This document shows positions 1 to 8,262 of a stretch of DNA of 64,000 nucleotides, one piece after another. Below the pieces are notes generated by a model. It was not told where the DNA came from. It was given only the letters and a program-made list of their open reading frames with translations, and made no database searches. Positions within the stretch are counted from its first letter, which is position 1; each line of letters opens with the position of its first letter. The DNA is from Alistipes shahii WAL 8301 (GTDB lineage Bacteria; Bacteroidota; Bacteroidia; Bacteroidales; Rikenellaceae), in NCBI RefSeq assembly GCF_025145845.1, contig NZ_CP102253.1, forward strand, positions 1,860,001 to 1,924,000, in the 5' to 3' direction. The translations under genes were made by a program, and so were the position numbers.

Positions 1-94
1 TTTCCACGTGGTGTTTCTGGGACAATTCGTAGAACGGGGACTTTTCGATGACAGCGGGCCTCGGCTGCGAAACTAATACACTCTTTACTTTCAA
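1..94 (-). CDS. hemD: Uroporphyrinogen-III synthase, N-terminal fragment
   Basis: Only the first 31 codons lie in the window; the gene runs off the left edge. The reading frame gives KVKSVLVSQPRPAVIEKSP and then FYELSQKHHVE, which matches the conserved opening (VSQP.P...KSP) of Bacteroidetes uroporphyrinogen-III synthases. The enzyme closes and inverts ring D of hydroxymethylbilane in tetrapyrrole synthesis in the cytoplasm. No ATG is available: an in-frame stop lies upstream, so a TTG at 94-92 is the likely start. It begins 35 bases after the DUF4271 stop, and these two families are commonly adjacent in Bacteroidetes. The call rests on a short fragment. Confidence 0.75.
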   Translation of the reverse strand, partial: MKVKSVLVSQPRPAVIEKSPFYELSQKHHVE

Positions 95-128
95 TGTTGC
101 GAATTGATTTAGGTTTGTCTTTGCCGTT

Positions 129-1109
129 TCATCTTACTGCAAGCAGCCATAATAGGCTGACAGGGAAGACTTCCACGGTGCAAAGGTACAAAAACCAATG
201 CAAAATCGAAACTTTTTTGGAAAGAAACAGGTTTAATGTCTCCTTGAGGTATAAGGCGGCCGCTGCGGCCAATTCGACGGCGATGATGCAGAACCAGACG
301 CCGCCCGTGCCCTGCGGGCAGAGTGCGAAGAGCAGCAGCGGGGGTGAAATGAGGATCATCCCGAGGGCGAAACAGGTGCGTTTGAGCAGCATGAGCTGTG
401 CGATGAAGGGCTGCGAGAGGGTCAGCGCTCCGGCCAGCCGCACGGCGATTGTCTGATAGGCGGCTATGCCCAGCGAGGCGAGCGAAACCAGCAGGCTGAA
501 AATCAGGGCTGCGCCCTGCGGAATGGACGCTGCCAGCCGGCCGGGCATCAGCGTGTCGCTGTATTTGACCGCCGCGACGCCCAGAAAGAGCAGGCCGATG
601 GCGGTGGCGATGTTCAGGAAACGCGAGTAGCCGCTTCCGCCCGGGTCCTCGGAGAAGCGTTTTCCCGTGGCCGCGTCGCGCGAGATGCGGCCCAGCAGCG
701 TGCGCACGTCGCCCAGGTTGCGGTAGAGCAGCATGGCGTAGGTGGCGGCGAGCAGCAGCACGAAACTCTGGAAAACGGCGTTTTCCGCGAGCGGCGGAGG
801 CGGTGCGAGCGGAATGCGTGCGGGTTCCGCGAGGGTCGATTGCGCTCCGAAAATTGCGGCGGAGGTCGTGTCGCGCCATTCGGAAGGGGCTGCACCGGTC
901 GCTGCAACGGAGAACGGCGCGGAACCGCCGTCCGCAAAGGCCGGGTTTGCAAAGGCCGGATTTGCAAAGTTCGTTCCCGCAAAGGCCGTTTCCGCCCGGA
1001 GCGTATCCGGACCGGGGACATATCCCGTCCGGGCCGGTGCGTCCGGAGTTCCGGACACCGAGTCCGCCGCAGGCACTGCGGATTGCGTATGTGCCGGCGA
1101 GGAGTTCAT
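129..1109 (-). CDS. DUF4271 integral membrane protein
   Basis: The protein has 326 residues. About the first 115 are low-complexity and rich in Ala, Pro and Gly, with a repeated FANPAFANPAFA stretch. Then come several hydrophobic helices and the conserved DUF4271 ending (KKVSILHWFLYLCTVEVFP). It is predicted to sit in the inner membrane; the function of the family is unknown. The start ATG overlaps the stop of the upstream histidine kinase by one base (TGATG), so the two are probably translationally coupled. hemD follows closely. The long disordered N-terminus is unusual for the family and may be lineage-specific. Confidence 0.8.
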   Translation of the reverse strand: MNSSPAHTQSAVPAADSVSGTPDAPARTGYVPGPDTLRAETAFAGTNFANPAFANPAFADGGSAPFSVAATGAAPSEWRDTTSAAIFGAQSTLAEPARIPLAPPPPLAENAVFQSFVLLLAATYAMLLYRNLGDVRTLLGRISRDAATGKRFSEDPGGSGYSRFLNIATAIGLLFLGVAAVKYSDTLMPGRLAASIPQGAALIFSLLVSLASLGIAAYQTIAVRLAGALTLSQPFIAQLMLLKRTCFALGMILISPPLLLFALCPQGTGGVWFCIIAVELAAAAALYLKETLNLFLSKKVSILHWFLYLCTVEVFPVSLLWLLAVR

Positions 1110-2284
1110 CAGGCGAAGTGGCGTTTGAGTGTGATGCGAATGGTGGTTCCCTTGCCGATTTCGGAGTCGATGACGGCGATCTTACCCTGGTGGTACTCCT
1201 CGACGATGCGGCGCGAGAGCGACAGCCCGAGGCCCCAGCCGCGGGTCTTGGTCGTGAATCCCGGTTCGAAGATGCGTTTCCAGTTGCTCTTGGGAATGCC
1301 CTTGCCCGTGTCCTTCACGTCGATCATAACGCTCCTGTCGTCCGACGAAATCCGCACGTCGATGGCTCCGTGGCCTTGCAGGGCGTCGAGCGAGTTTTTC
1401 ATCAGGTTCTCCACGACCCATTCGAACAGTGCGGCGTTGATGTTGGCCTGCACGGGGGCGATGGCCAGTCCGTTGTAGTCGAGCGTCACGTTGCGGGGAA
1501 TGCGCTTGCGGAAATACATGACCGATTCGCCCACCACTTCGTTGATGTTCGCCGGGGTGAGGGGCGTCTCGGAGCCGATTTTCGAAAAACGGTCCACGAT
1601 CTTCATCAGGTGCGTGAGGTCCTTGTTCATCTCCTCGACGGCCGTCTGGTCCACATCCTGCGAACGCAGGTATTCGATCCATCCCAGCAGCGACGAGGTC
1701 GGGGTTCCCAGCTGGTGGGCGGTCTCCTTGGCCAGTCCGATCCAGACGCGGTTCTGCTCGTCGTGCTTCGACGAGCGGAAGGCGATGAATCCCAGCGCGA
1801 TGAAGGCTGTGATGACGAGGAGCTGCACGTAGGGGAAGTAGTAGAGCGACTTGAGCAGCGCCGACTTGCCGTAGAAGATGATGTGGTAATGCTGCGACGA
1901 CCAGACGAACTTCACCGGGATCGGCGGGTTGTCGACCGAAAATTTGTCGATCTGTTTCCGGAGCCGTCCGGGATGGTTGATGATCTTCTCGGGGATGAGG
2001 TGCGAGTTGATGACTTCGAGGTTCTCGTTGGTGATGATGAACGGGATGTTGTTGCCGTTGGACATGATGTCGGCCACGAACGGGTCCTGGATCGAGCCGC
2101 CCAGCACGTCGCGCGTCACGCGCTCCATGGCGTGGGCCCACAGCGCTACGTCGTGCTGCTCCTTCTCCTTGAGCCGCCGGGCCATGTCGTTGGTGTAGAG
2201 CAGCGACAGGGCGCCGAGCGTCACCCCGACGACGATCACCACCACCCGGTTGCGGAACGAGAAGAATTCAGTCCTGATTTTCAT
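1109..2284 (-). CDS. Membrane sensor histidine kinase (AHQLGTP class)
   Basis: The 391-residue protein has an N-terminal transmembrane helix (about 12-30), an extracytoplasmic sensor segment, a second helix (about 150-168) and a kinase core. The H box is ETAHQLGTPTSSLLGW with the phosphoacceptor His near residue 191. The N box is NLMKNSLDAL, G1 is DTGKGIP and G2 is GWGLGLSLSRRI. This His-Gln-Leu-Gly-Thr-Pro H box is typical of a Bacteroidetes kinase group. No response regulator is adjacent, so its partner lies elsewhere. It starts 4 bases after the S41 protease stop and overlaps DUF4271, which suggests one operon. The signal it senses cannot be read from the sequence. Confidence 0.88.
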   Translation of the reverse strand: MKIRTEFFSFRNRVVVIVVGVTLGALSLLYTNDMARRLKEKEQHDVALWAHAMERVTRDVLGGSIQDPFVADIMSNGNNIPFIITNENLEVINSHLIPEKIINHPGRLRKQIDKFSVDNPPIPVKFVWSSQHYHIIFYGKSALLKSLYYFPYVQLLVITAFIALGFIAFRSSKHDEQNRVWIGLAKETAHQLGTPTSSLLGWIEYLRSQDVDQTAVEEMNKDLTHLMKIVDRFSKIGSETPLTPANINEVVGESVMYFRKRIPRNVTLDYNGLAIAPVQANINAALFEWVVENLMKNSLDALQGHGAIDVRISSDDRSVMIDVKDTGKGIPKSNWKRIFEPGFTTKTRGWGLGLSLSRRIVEEYHQGKIAVIDSEIGKGTTIRITLKRHFA

Positions 2285-2288
2285 GTCT

Positions 2289-3950
2289 TTACTTGCGCTT
2301 GGTGTCCTGCTCGCGGGTGATTCGGGCGTACTCTGCGGGATCGCCGAGCACCTCGACGGCCTTTTTCACCTCCTTGTCGCCCGACAGCGAGTGCTCGATC
2401 ACGCCGGCCTGGTAGCCGTGGCGCATGACGATGTCGTTGTTGATCGTCTCGACGACCTGCGTGCGGTAGGTTTCGAGGTTGGTCTGCGTGTCGTCCTTCA
2501 ACTCGGCCTCCACCTGCTCGAACTTGTTCTTCAAGTCGGCGAAACGGTCGTCCTCGGCGGCTTTTTTCAGCGCCTTGAGCGCCCGGCGGGTGTCCGATTC
2601 GTAGGGGACCTTCTTGTCTTGCATGAACTCCGCGAAGTCGGCGTAGTCCTTGTCCGTGATCGAGAAGGTGCGGATGTCGATCTGCCGGCCGGGGTTGCGG
2701 CGCGTGTATTCGTCGCCGAAATCCTCGATGAATCCCAGCGCGTAGAGCGTCAGGGCGAAGCGTGAAATGTACTCCGGGTCGGTCGCGATGTCGGGCATCA
2801 CGCCGCCGCCGTCGTAGACCTTGCGGCCCGCGCGGGTCGTGAACTCCGAGATCAGCGAGTCGGGCACCGCGCGCACCGAACCTTCCTGCGAATGGGAGTA
2901 GTCGATGGCCTGGATGCAGCGGCCCGAGGGGATGTAGTATTTGGCCGTGGTGAGTTTGAGCATGGCATTGTAGCCCAGCGGTCGAGGCGACTGCACGAGT
3001 CCCTTGCCGAAACTGCGCTGGCCGATCAGCACCGCGCGGTCGAGGTCCTGCAACGCCCCGGCGACGATCTCCGCCGACGACGCCGAACTGCCGTTGATCA
3101 GCACCGTCAGCGGCAGGTCTGCAAGGATCGGCTCCGTGTCGGTGCGGAACACCTGCTTCGAATCTTCCGAACGCCCCTTGGTGCTGACCACCTCGGTCCC
3201 TTTGGGGACGAACATTCCCAGGATTTTGACCGCCTCCTGCATGATGCCGCCGCCGTTGGAGCGGTAGTCGAGCACAAGCCCTTTCAGCGGCCTTTCGGTG
3301 CGCAGCCGTTCGATGGCTGCGCGCATCTCCTCGTAGCATCCTTCGGTGAAGTCGCTGTGGCGGATGTAGCCGATGCCGTCGGCGACCCATCCGGCGTAGG
3401 GCACGCCCGGGATCGCGATCCGTTCGCGGCGGATCGCCGCCGTCTGCTGCGTGCCGTCGAGGTGCTCGACGGTCACTTTGACCTTGCTGCCCGGCTCGCC
3501 CTTGAGACGCGAGGAGACCTGCTCGGTCGTGAAGCCTTTGGCGTCCTTGCCGTCGATCGAGAGGATTTTGTCGCCGATCTTCAGCCCGGCCTTGTCGGCG
3601 GGCGATCCCTGGTAGGGCTGCGCGATGCGGACGTAGTCGTCCTTCTGGCGGATGAGCGCCCCGATGCCGTCGTACTTGCCCGTGGTGAGCAGTTCGAAAT
3701 CCTGCATCCCCTCCTCGGGGATATACTCCGTGTAGGGGTCCAGGTCGCTGACCATGCCGGCGGCGGCCCCCTCCATCAGGCGGTCGGGGTCCACGGGGTC
3801 GACGTAGTTGAGCGACAGTTCGCGCATCATGTTGACGGCGATCTCCATGTTGCGGCCCAGCCCGAAGTCGTTGCGGGCGGCGAATGTCAGAAGTCCCGCG
3901 GCGCCGACAGCGGCCGCCGCAGTGAGCAGGTAACGGTATTTTCTAATCAT
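2289..3950 (-). CDS. S41 family C-terminal processing peptidase
   Basis: The 553-residue protein has an N-terminal hydrophobic export or anchor segment (residues 8-24), a PDZ domain (about 90-170) and an S41 serine protease domain. The nucleophile is in NGSSASSAEI and the catalytic lysine in RSFGKGLVQ, the Ser/Lys dyad of CtpA/Tsp-type proteases. Such enzymes degrade or trim proteins from their C-termini in the periplasm. A charged region of about 120 residues follows the catalytic domain, as in other Bacteroidetes homologues. Its start overlaps the preceding gene by 8 bases, so they are probably co-transcribed with the histidine kinase downstream. Confidence 0.9.
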   Translation of the reverse strand: MIRKYRYLLTAAAAVGAAGLLTFAARNDFGLGRNMEIAVNMMRELSLNYVDPVDPDRLMEGAAAGMVSDLDPYTEYIPEEGMQDFELLTTGKYDGIGALIRQKDDYVRIAQPYQGSPADKAGLKIGDKILSIDGKDAKGFTTEQVSSRLKGEPGSKVKVTVEHLDGTQQTAAIRRERIAIPGVPYAGWVADGIGYIRHSDFTEGCYEEMRAAIERLRTERPLKGLVLDYRSNGGGIMQEAVKILGMFVPKGTEVVSTKGRSEDSKQVFRTDTEPILADLPLTVLINGSSASSAEIVAGALQDLDRAVLIGQRSFGKGLVQSPRPLGYNAMLKLTTAKYYIPSGRCIQAIDYSHSQEGSVRAVPDSLISEFTTRAGRKVYDGGGVMPDIATDPEYISRFALTLYALGFIEDFGDEYTRRNPGRQIDIRTFSITDKDYADFAEFMQDKKVPYESDTRRALKALKKAAEDDRFADLKNKFEQVEAELKDDTQTNLETYRTQVVETINNDIVMRHGYQAGVIEHSLSGDKEVKKAVEVLGDPAEYARITREQDTKRK

Positions 3951-4416
3951 TGCGTGTCATGTGTATATACGAATCGAGCCGGTACTGCACCCGGGCGACG
4001 CCGCGGCGGATGCCGTCGAGCACGATCCATTGTCCGTACTGTGAAACCTTTATCTCGTCTTCGCCCAGCAGCATCAGCTTCTGGCCGAAATTGTCGGCGC
4101 GGAAGGTCATCACCCCGTCCTCGTCCGAGCGCAGCGAAAAGCCTGCCGAGCGGAACGCGTTCAGGATCTGTTCTCGGTTCTCCTCGATGTCGCCCTTCAC
4201 CCGGCGCACCACGAACCCGAATCTGGGGTAGACTGCCGCCAGCGCCACGATCGCCGCAAAGAGCATCAGGTAGCGGTCGGTGTGCAGCATGACGTAGAGC
4301 GTGTCGTCGAGCGACAGCGCCGAGGTCCCGGTCATCAGCATCAGCCCCATCAGGGCTATACAGAGAACGCACAGGGCGAAGAAATATTTTAACGAACGGA
4401 CGATATACTTTTTCAT
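3943..4416 (-). CDS. Small conserved membrane protein of unknown function
   Basis: The 157-residue protein has two strongly hydrophobic helices (about 8-32 and 47-64). A soluble C-terminal domain of about 90 residues follows, containing AFRSAGFSLRSDEDGVMTFR and a QYGQWIVLDGIRRG segment. I do not recognise a named domain. Its 3' end overlaps the S41 protease start by 8 bases and it follows ispH at 12 bases, so it is embedded in the operon. It could help membrane placement of the adjacent protease, but that is only a guess from position. Confidence 0.7.
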   Translation of the reverse strand: MKKYIVRSLKYFFALCVLCIALMGLMLMTGTSALSLDDTLYVMLHTDRYLMLFAAIVALAAVYPRFGFVVRRVKGDIEENREQILNAFRSAGFSLRSDEDGVMTFRADNFGQKLMLLGEDEIKVSQYGQWIVLDGIRRGVARVQYRLDSYIHMTRND

Positions 4417-4428
4417 GGCGGGCGATAA

Positions 4429-5313
4429 TTATGAATTTTGGATTCTGAATTCTGAATTGAGGTTGCCGATTGCGTCGGCAACATCCTGCATCAGCCATTT
4501 GGGCGTCGACGTGGCGCCGCAGATGCCCACCGTCGCGGCCCCTTCGAACCATGCGGGGTCGATTTCCGAAGCCTCCTCGACGACGTGCGTGCGCGGGTTG
4601 GCCCGGCGGCACACCTCGGAGAGGACCTTGCCGTTCGACGACTTGCGCCCGCAGACGAACACCACGGCGTCGAACCGTCCGGAAAACTCCGTGAGGTGCT
4701 GTTCGCGGTTCGATACCTGCCGGCAGATCGTGTCGTCGATGTACACCTGCCCCGCATCGGCGGCCCGGCGGCGCATTTCGGCGCCCAGCCGTTCGAACAG
4801 CCCGATGCTCTGCGTGGTCTGCGAAAGGAAATAGACCGGACGCGAGAAGTCGATCAGCTCCAGGTCCTCCTCCCGTTCGATCACGATCGTCGGGTCCGCG
4901 ACCTGTCCCGTGAGGCCCACCACTTCGGCGTGGCCCCGTTTGCCGAGGATCACCACCTGCCCGCCTGTGGGGCGCATCCGTTCGTGGGCCTCCTTCACGC
5001 GGCGTTGCAGCCGTGCGACCACCGGGCAGGTGGCGTCGATGATCCCGATGTTCATTTCCCGGGCGGCGGCGTAGGTCGTAGGAGGTTCTCCGTGGGCGCG
5101 GATGAAGAGGCGGCAGCCCGCCAGGTGCGGCATGTCGGCGTGGGTCACGGTCCGCAGCCCCAGCTGTTCGAGGCGCTGGACCTCGATGCGGTTGTGGACG
5201 ATGTCGCCCAGCGAGTAGACCGTGCCGCCCTCCGCGAGGGCGCGTTCGGCCTCCGTGATTGCGCGGACAACGCCGAAGCAGAAGCCCGATTTATCGTCGA
5301 TCTCAACACGCAT
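4429..5313 (-). CDS. ispH: 4-hydroxy-3-methylbut-2-enyl diphosphate reductase
   Basis: IspH catalyses the last step of the MEP pathway, converting HMBPP to IPP and DMAPP with a [4Fe-4S] cluster in the cytoplasm. The 294-residue protein has the three cluster cysteines: Cys12 in SGFCFGV, Cys96 in DATCPVV and one near residue 265 in GICGATSTP. The conserved HNRIEV, IRAHGEPP and QTTQS segments are also present. Length is normal. The last codons (NSEFRIQNS) come from an AT-rich repeated sequence unlike the rest of the gene, so the original C-terminus has probably been replaced by repeat sequence. The start codon lies beside the long inverted repeat at 5329-5430. Confidence 0.95.
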   Translation of the reverse strand: MRVEIDDKSGFCFGVVRAITEAERALAEGGTVYSLGDIVHNRIEVQRLEQLGLRTVTHADMPHLAGCRLFIRAHGEPPTTYAAAREMNIGIIDATCPVVARLQRRVKEAHERMRPTGGQVVILGKRGHAEVVGLTGQVADPTIVIEREEDLELIDFSRPVYFLSQTTQSIGLFERLGAEMRRRAADAGQVYIDDTICRQVSNREQHLTEFSGRFDAVVFVCGRKSSNGKVLSEVCRRANPRTHVVEEASEIDPAWFEGAATVGICGATSTPKWLMQDVADAIGNLNSEFRIQNS

Positions 5314-5328
5314 AACTGCGTAGTTAAA

Positions 5329-5430
5329 AATTGAGAATGAAAAATTAAAAATTGGTTGTGAACCGATTCCGGCTTGCAGGCCGAGACCTGTGCCGTCGGA
5401 TTTTTAATTCTTAATTTTTCATTTTTAATT
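5329..5430. repeat. AT-rich inverted repeat pair between cmk and ispH
   Basis: A 25-base AT-rich arm at 5329-5353 recurs in inverted orientation at 5406-5430 with about four mismatches, around a G+C-rich centre of about 50 bases. The core shared word is AATGAAAAATTAA. The right arm overlaps the last codons and stop of cmk (QLKMKN). A related AT-rich word forms the 3' end of ispH at 4429-4460. The arrangement could fold as a large hairpin and act as a terminator-like or dispersed intergenic repeat; its origin is not known to me. Confidence 0.7.
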
Positions 5431-6112
5431 GGAACTCGTTCATAAACCACGCCATCTGTTCGTCGACACTCATGTGGCTGTTGTCGAGCACGATGGCGTC
5501 GTCGGCCTGGCGCAGCGGCGATACGGCGCGGCTCATGTCGGCCTTGTCGCGCTCGCGGATGTTGCGTTCGACCTCCTCCATCGTCACCGACATGCCCTTG
5601 CCCGTCAGCTCCTTGTAGCGGCGGCAGGCGCGCACGGCGGTGTCGGCCGTCATAAACAGTTTCAGCTCGGCGTCGGGGAACACCACCGTGCCGATGTCCC
5701 GGCCGTCCATCACCACGCCCCGGCGGCGGCCCATCTCCTGCTGCATGGCCACCAGTTTGCGGCGCACCTCGGGGATGGCGCTCACGCGGCTCACGCAGTT
5801 CGAGACCTCGATGGTGCGGATCTTGCCCTCGACCAGATCGCCGTTGACGTAGATGTCGCTGGCCCCGCGCTCGGGGTTGAAGCGGAAGGTGATCGAAATG
5901 CGGTCCAGCAGCTTCACGACGGCCTCTTCGTCGACGATGCCCGAACGGATGGCCCCGTGCTCGAGGGCGTAGAGCGTCACGGCGCGGTACATGGCGCCCG
6001 TGTCGATGAAGATATAGCCCAGGCGGGCCGCGATGGCTTTGGCGAAGGTGCTTTTTCCGCACGACGAAAAGCCGTCGACGGCAATGATGATCCTGTGTTT
6101 AGTGTCCGACAT
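5411..6112 (-). CDS. cmk: Cytidylate kinase
   Basis: The enzyme phosphorylates CMP and dCMP with ATP in the cytoplasm. The sequence has a P-loop near the N-terminus (DGFSSCGKST), the IDTGAMYRA motif, MDGRDIGTVVFPDA for CMP recognition and a lid-like RERDKADMSRAVSPL segment. I chose the ATG at 6112 (MSDTKHR, 233 residues); a TTG at 6127 could add five residues. The start overlaps the 3' end of the LysE gene by 14 bases. The last residues (FQLKMKN) are encoded by the right arm of an AT-rich repeat, so the native C-terminus was probably altered. Confidence 0.95.
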   Translation of the reverse strand: MSDTKHRIIIAVDGFSSCGKSTFAKAIAARLGYIFIDTGAMYRAVTLYALEHGAIRSGIVDEEAVVKLLDRISITFRFNPERGASDIYVNGDLVEGKIRTIEVSNCVSRVSAIPEVRRKLVAMQQEMGRRRGVVMDGRDIGTVVFPDAELKLFMTADTAVRACRRYKELTGKGMSVTMEEVERNIRERDKADMSRAVSPLRQADDAIVLDNSHMSVDEQMAWFMNEFQLKMKN

Positions 6113-6776
6113 TGGGGAATATATCAAAGAAGGTCGATAATATGGTGTAAATGCCTAATATGCCGATGATGAGTCCCGCGACGTGGTTGATCGTGAGCAT
6201 GTGCCGCGGACGGAAGCGGCGGCGGAAGAGGTTGATGACGAAGGCCAGCAGGGTCCACCACGCCACCGCGCCGCCGAAGAACCCGGCGATGACGAACAGT
6301 GAGCGCATGAAGCCCCCGAAGGTGTGGTCGGCCATGTCGCCGCCCGAAATCTTGAACACCGCGAAGAAGGCCAGGATGTAGGGGATGACCATGATGAAAT
6401 TGGCGATCGTAAGCCCGAAGATCGAGGCGAAATCCTGCCACAGCGAGGTTTTGCCCGCGCGGTTGCGGCGGATTTGCGGCACGGGATTCTGTGCGAAGAT
6501 GAAAACGCCGACGATCACCACGAAGATGCCGCCGATCACCCGCAGCAGCGTGTTGTACTGTTCGATCTGGGTCTGGAGCATCGAGTAGAAGAACAGTGCG
6601 GCCATGGCCATGAACGTATCGGCGCAGGCGACGCCGATGCCTGAAACGATGCCCGAGCGGCGGCTTTTCGACAGCGTGCGCTGGATGCAGAGCACTGCCA
6701 CGGGACCTACCGTGATCGAAGCGGCGACGCCTACGCAGATGCCGCGGAACAGGGTTTCGACGATTTCAAATGCCAT
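6099..6776 (-). CDS. LysE family transporter
   Basis: From ATG 6776 the protein is 225 residues with about six hydrophobic helices. The N-terminus (GICVGVAASITVGPVAVLCIQRTL) is the typical LysE/RhtB opening with the small-residue/Gly-Pro motif. The family exports amino acids or related small molecules across the inner membrane; the substrate here is unknown. The frame is open 129 bases further upstream, but that part is polar and unlike the family. It leads the minus-strand series toward cmk and ispH, with an upstream -7 element at 6895-6902. Confidence 0.82.
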   Translation of the reverse strand: MAFEIVETLFRGICVGVAASITVGPVAVLCIQRTLSKSRRSGIVSGIGVACADTFMAMAALFFYSMLQTQIEQYNTLLRVIGGIFVVIVGVFIFAQNPVPQIRRNRAGKTSLWQDFASIFGLTIANFIMVIPYILAFFAVFKISGGDMADHTFGGFMRSLFVIAGFFGGAVAWWTLLAFVINLFRRRFRPRHMLTINHVAGLIIGILGIYTILSTFFDIFPNVGH

Positions 6777-6894
6777 TTTTTCGGTTTGCTGCGCGTCAGC
6801 GACGCACCTGTTACTTACTATCGCCCCTGCGCGGAAGACGGCCCGGAAAAAGGCGTTGTCTTCGGCTCTGCGGCGGCTTTCCGTATTTGCGAAG

Positions 6895-6902
6895 CAAAGA
6901 TA
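6895..6902 (-). promoter_or_regulatory. Predicted -7 element for the LysE-cmk-ispH direction
   Basis: On the minus strand this reads TATCTTTG, matching the Bacteroidetes -7 consensus TAnnTTTG. No clear TTTG -33 box lies at the expected distance, so the match is partial. It sits in the divergent intergenic region before DUF3467. Confidence 0.45.
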
Positions 6903-7032
6903 CAAAAAAGCTCCGACATCCGCCTATGAAAAGGTAAAAAAAGGGTGCGGCGGGTTGTCCCGCGGGTCGGATCTGTTGATAAAATATCGAAAACTTTGGC
7001 CCCGGGCTTGCATATCGTTCGTTGAAAATGAA

Positions 7033-7040
7033 TAAATTTG
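7033..7040 (+). promoter_or_regulatory. Predicted -7 element for the DUF3467 gene
   Basis: The sequence TAAATTTG fits TAnnTTTG and lies 18 bases before the chosen ATG at 7059. The -33 box is not convincing (only CTTG at 7007-7010). Confidence 0.45.
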
Positions 7041-7058
7041 CAGAAACAGTACTCCACA

Positions 7059-7364
7059 ATGGCAGAGATGAAACAATTCGGCATCGATCTCGAACTGGAC
7101 GACGCCGTGGCCCAGGGCCACTATTCGAACCTGGCGATCATATCGCACTCCACTTCGGAGTTCATCATCGACTTCGCGACGGTCCTGCCCGGTGTGCAGA
7201 AGGCGCGCGTCAAGAGCCGCATCATTCTTACGCCCGAGCATGCCAAACGGTTGCTGCGCTCGTTGCAGGAGAACATCGTGCGCTACGAAAGCAACGTGGG
7301 CAAGATCGAGATTCCCTCGCCCCAGCCCACGCCCGACGCGGGTCCCAAGATGGGTCAGGCCTGA
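7059..7364 (+). CDS. DUF3467 domain protein
   Basis: The 101-residue soluble protein (from MAEMKQFG) contains the conserved DUF3467 blocks: GHYSNLAIISHSTSEFIIDF and KSRIILTPEHAKRLLRSLQ, then a short Pro-rich tail. The family is small, cytoplasmic and widespread in Bacteroidetes; its function is unknown. An in-frame ATG seven codons upstream is possible, but the family normally begins near MAEMK. It stands alone between a divergent promoter region and a strong terminator, so it is probably monocistronic. Confidence 0.85.
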   Translation: MAEMKQFGIDLELDDAVAQGHYSNLAIISHSTSEFIIDFATVLPGVQKARVKSRIILTPEHAKRLLRSLQENIVRYESNVGKIEIPSPQPTPDAGPKMGQA

Positions 7365-7372
7365 AAACCGGC

Positions 7373-7398
7373 GGCGCTGCACGGCAGCGCCTTTTTTT
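7373..7398 (+). terminator. Intrinsic terminator after DUF3467
   Basis: An 8-bp perfect stem (GGCGCTGC with GCAGCGCC, loop ACG) is followed directly by seven T. This separates DUF3467 from the sigma-factor locus. Confidence 0.85.
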
Positions 7399-7440
7399 GC
7401 GCCCGGCGCGTCGTGTCACGTTTTTGTCACGGCCGAAAAT

Positions 7441-7470
7441 TTTGCGGCGTGGAAAAAAACGTTACTTTTG
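7441..7470 (+). promoter_or_regulatory. Promoter of the ECF sigma factor gene
   Basis: TTTG at 7441-7444 and TACTTTTG at 7463-7470 are 18 bases apart. Both match the Bacteroidetes sigma-ABfr consensus (TTTG ... TAnnTTTG). The ATG at 7493 follows at 22 bases, so the leader is short. The sigma gene therefore looks expressed by the housekeeping sigma factor. Confidence 0.65.
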
Positions 7471-7492
7471 TGGCAAAAGTCCAGATTCCGCC

Positions 7493-8116
7493 ATGCCCAC
7501 ACCCTCGCCGTCAGACCAGCGGTTGTTCGAAGGCATCCGATTCGGCAACGAGGCCGATTTCGAATGCTTCTTCCGGCGTTACTATCCCCGATTGGTGAAC
7601 TATGCCGCCCGGTTCGTCGCCGGGCATGAAACGGCGCGCGATCTGGTGCAGGACAGTTTTGCACGCCTGTGGGAGCGGCGGTGTGAACTGCGCGAGCTGG
7701 ATCTGGCCTCGCTGCTGTTCACGATGGTGCGCAATGCCTGTCTCAATTATCTGAAACACAACGGTGTCGTGGCGCGTCACGAACTGGAGTACACGGCCCG
7801 CATGCGGGGTGAGGAGCGGATTTACAGCTACGATTTTTTGAGCGACGCCGAGCAGCCCTGCCTTTACGAGGAGTTGCAGCGCGAGGTGCAGAAGGCTGTC
7901 GACGCGCTGCCCGACCGCTGCCGCGAGGTTTTCCGGATGAGCCGCTTCGAAGGGCTGAAAAACCGCGAAATCGCCGCGCGGCTGGGCATCTCCGAGACGG
8001 CCGTCGAGAAACACCTGGCCCGTGCCGTCGGCCGGCTGGGCGAGCATTTGCGGCGAAGCTGTTCGTTCGAACTTTCGGTGGCCGTGCTTTCGTGCCTGCT
8101 GGCGAATTACCTGTAA
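7493..8116 (+). CDS. ECF sigma-70 factor (FecI/RpoE type)
   Basis: The 207-residue protein has region 2 (FFRRYYPRLVNYAARFV, then ARDLVQDSFARLWERR) and region 4 (DALPDRCREVFRMSRFEGLKNREIAARLGISETAVEKHL, helix-turn-helix). Its length is normal for ECF sigma factors of Bacteroidetes nutrient loci. It directs RNA polymerase to target promoters when released by the anti-sigma factor. The FecR gene and an STN-bearing SusC gene follow, which is the standard trans-envelope relay. ATG 7493 is preferred because it follows the promoter; the longer open frame from 7022 would be translated through the preceding terminator. A terminator-like hairpin lies between this gene and fecR, so fecR and the operon probably have their own promoter. 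Confidence 0.9.
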   Translation: MPTPSPSDQRLFEGIRFGNEADFECFFRRYYPRLVNYAARFVAGHETARDLVQDSFARLWERRCELRELDLASLLFTMVRNACLNYLKHNGVVARHELEYTARMRGEERIYSYDFLSDAEQPCLYEELQREVQKAVDALPDRCREVFRMSRFEGLKNREIAARLGISETAVEKHLARAVGRLGEHLRRSCSFELSVAVLSCLLANYL

Positions 8117-8142
8117 AATCGGATAGACGATCATTGACCCGG

Positions 8143-8179
8143 CAGCGGAGATTTCTCTCTCCGCTGTTGTCGTTTTTTT
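8143..8179 (+). terminator. Terminator-like hairpin after the sigma factor
   Basis: A 9-bp stem (CAGCGGAGA with TCTCCGCTG, six-base loop) ends at 8166. A seven-T run starts six bases later at 8173. It may end the sigma transcript before the separately controlled fecR-susC operon. Confidence 0.6.
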
Positions 8180-8262
8180 CTTTTTGCGACTTTTTTTGAT
8201 TTTTTTGTGATCGGGAGGGTTGGGGAAAGGCAAATTCGGTTGTTTTAAAATATGTAACGGAA

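Noticed and set aside
803..2320. 505-codon plus-strand frame opposite the histidine kinase
   Set aside because: The opposite strand encodes a kinase with every catalytic box, so this is a shadow frame.
6777..6905. 43-codon upstream extension of the LysE gene
   Set aside because: The extra sequence is polar and Arg-rich, and the family begins at the chosen ATG.
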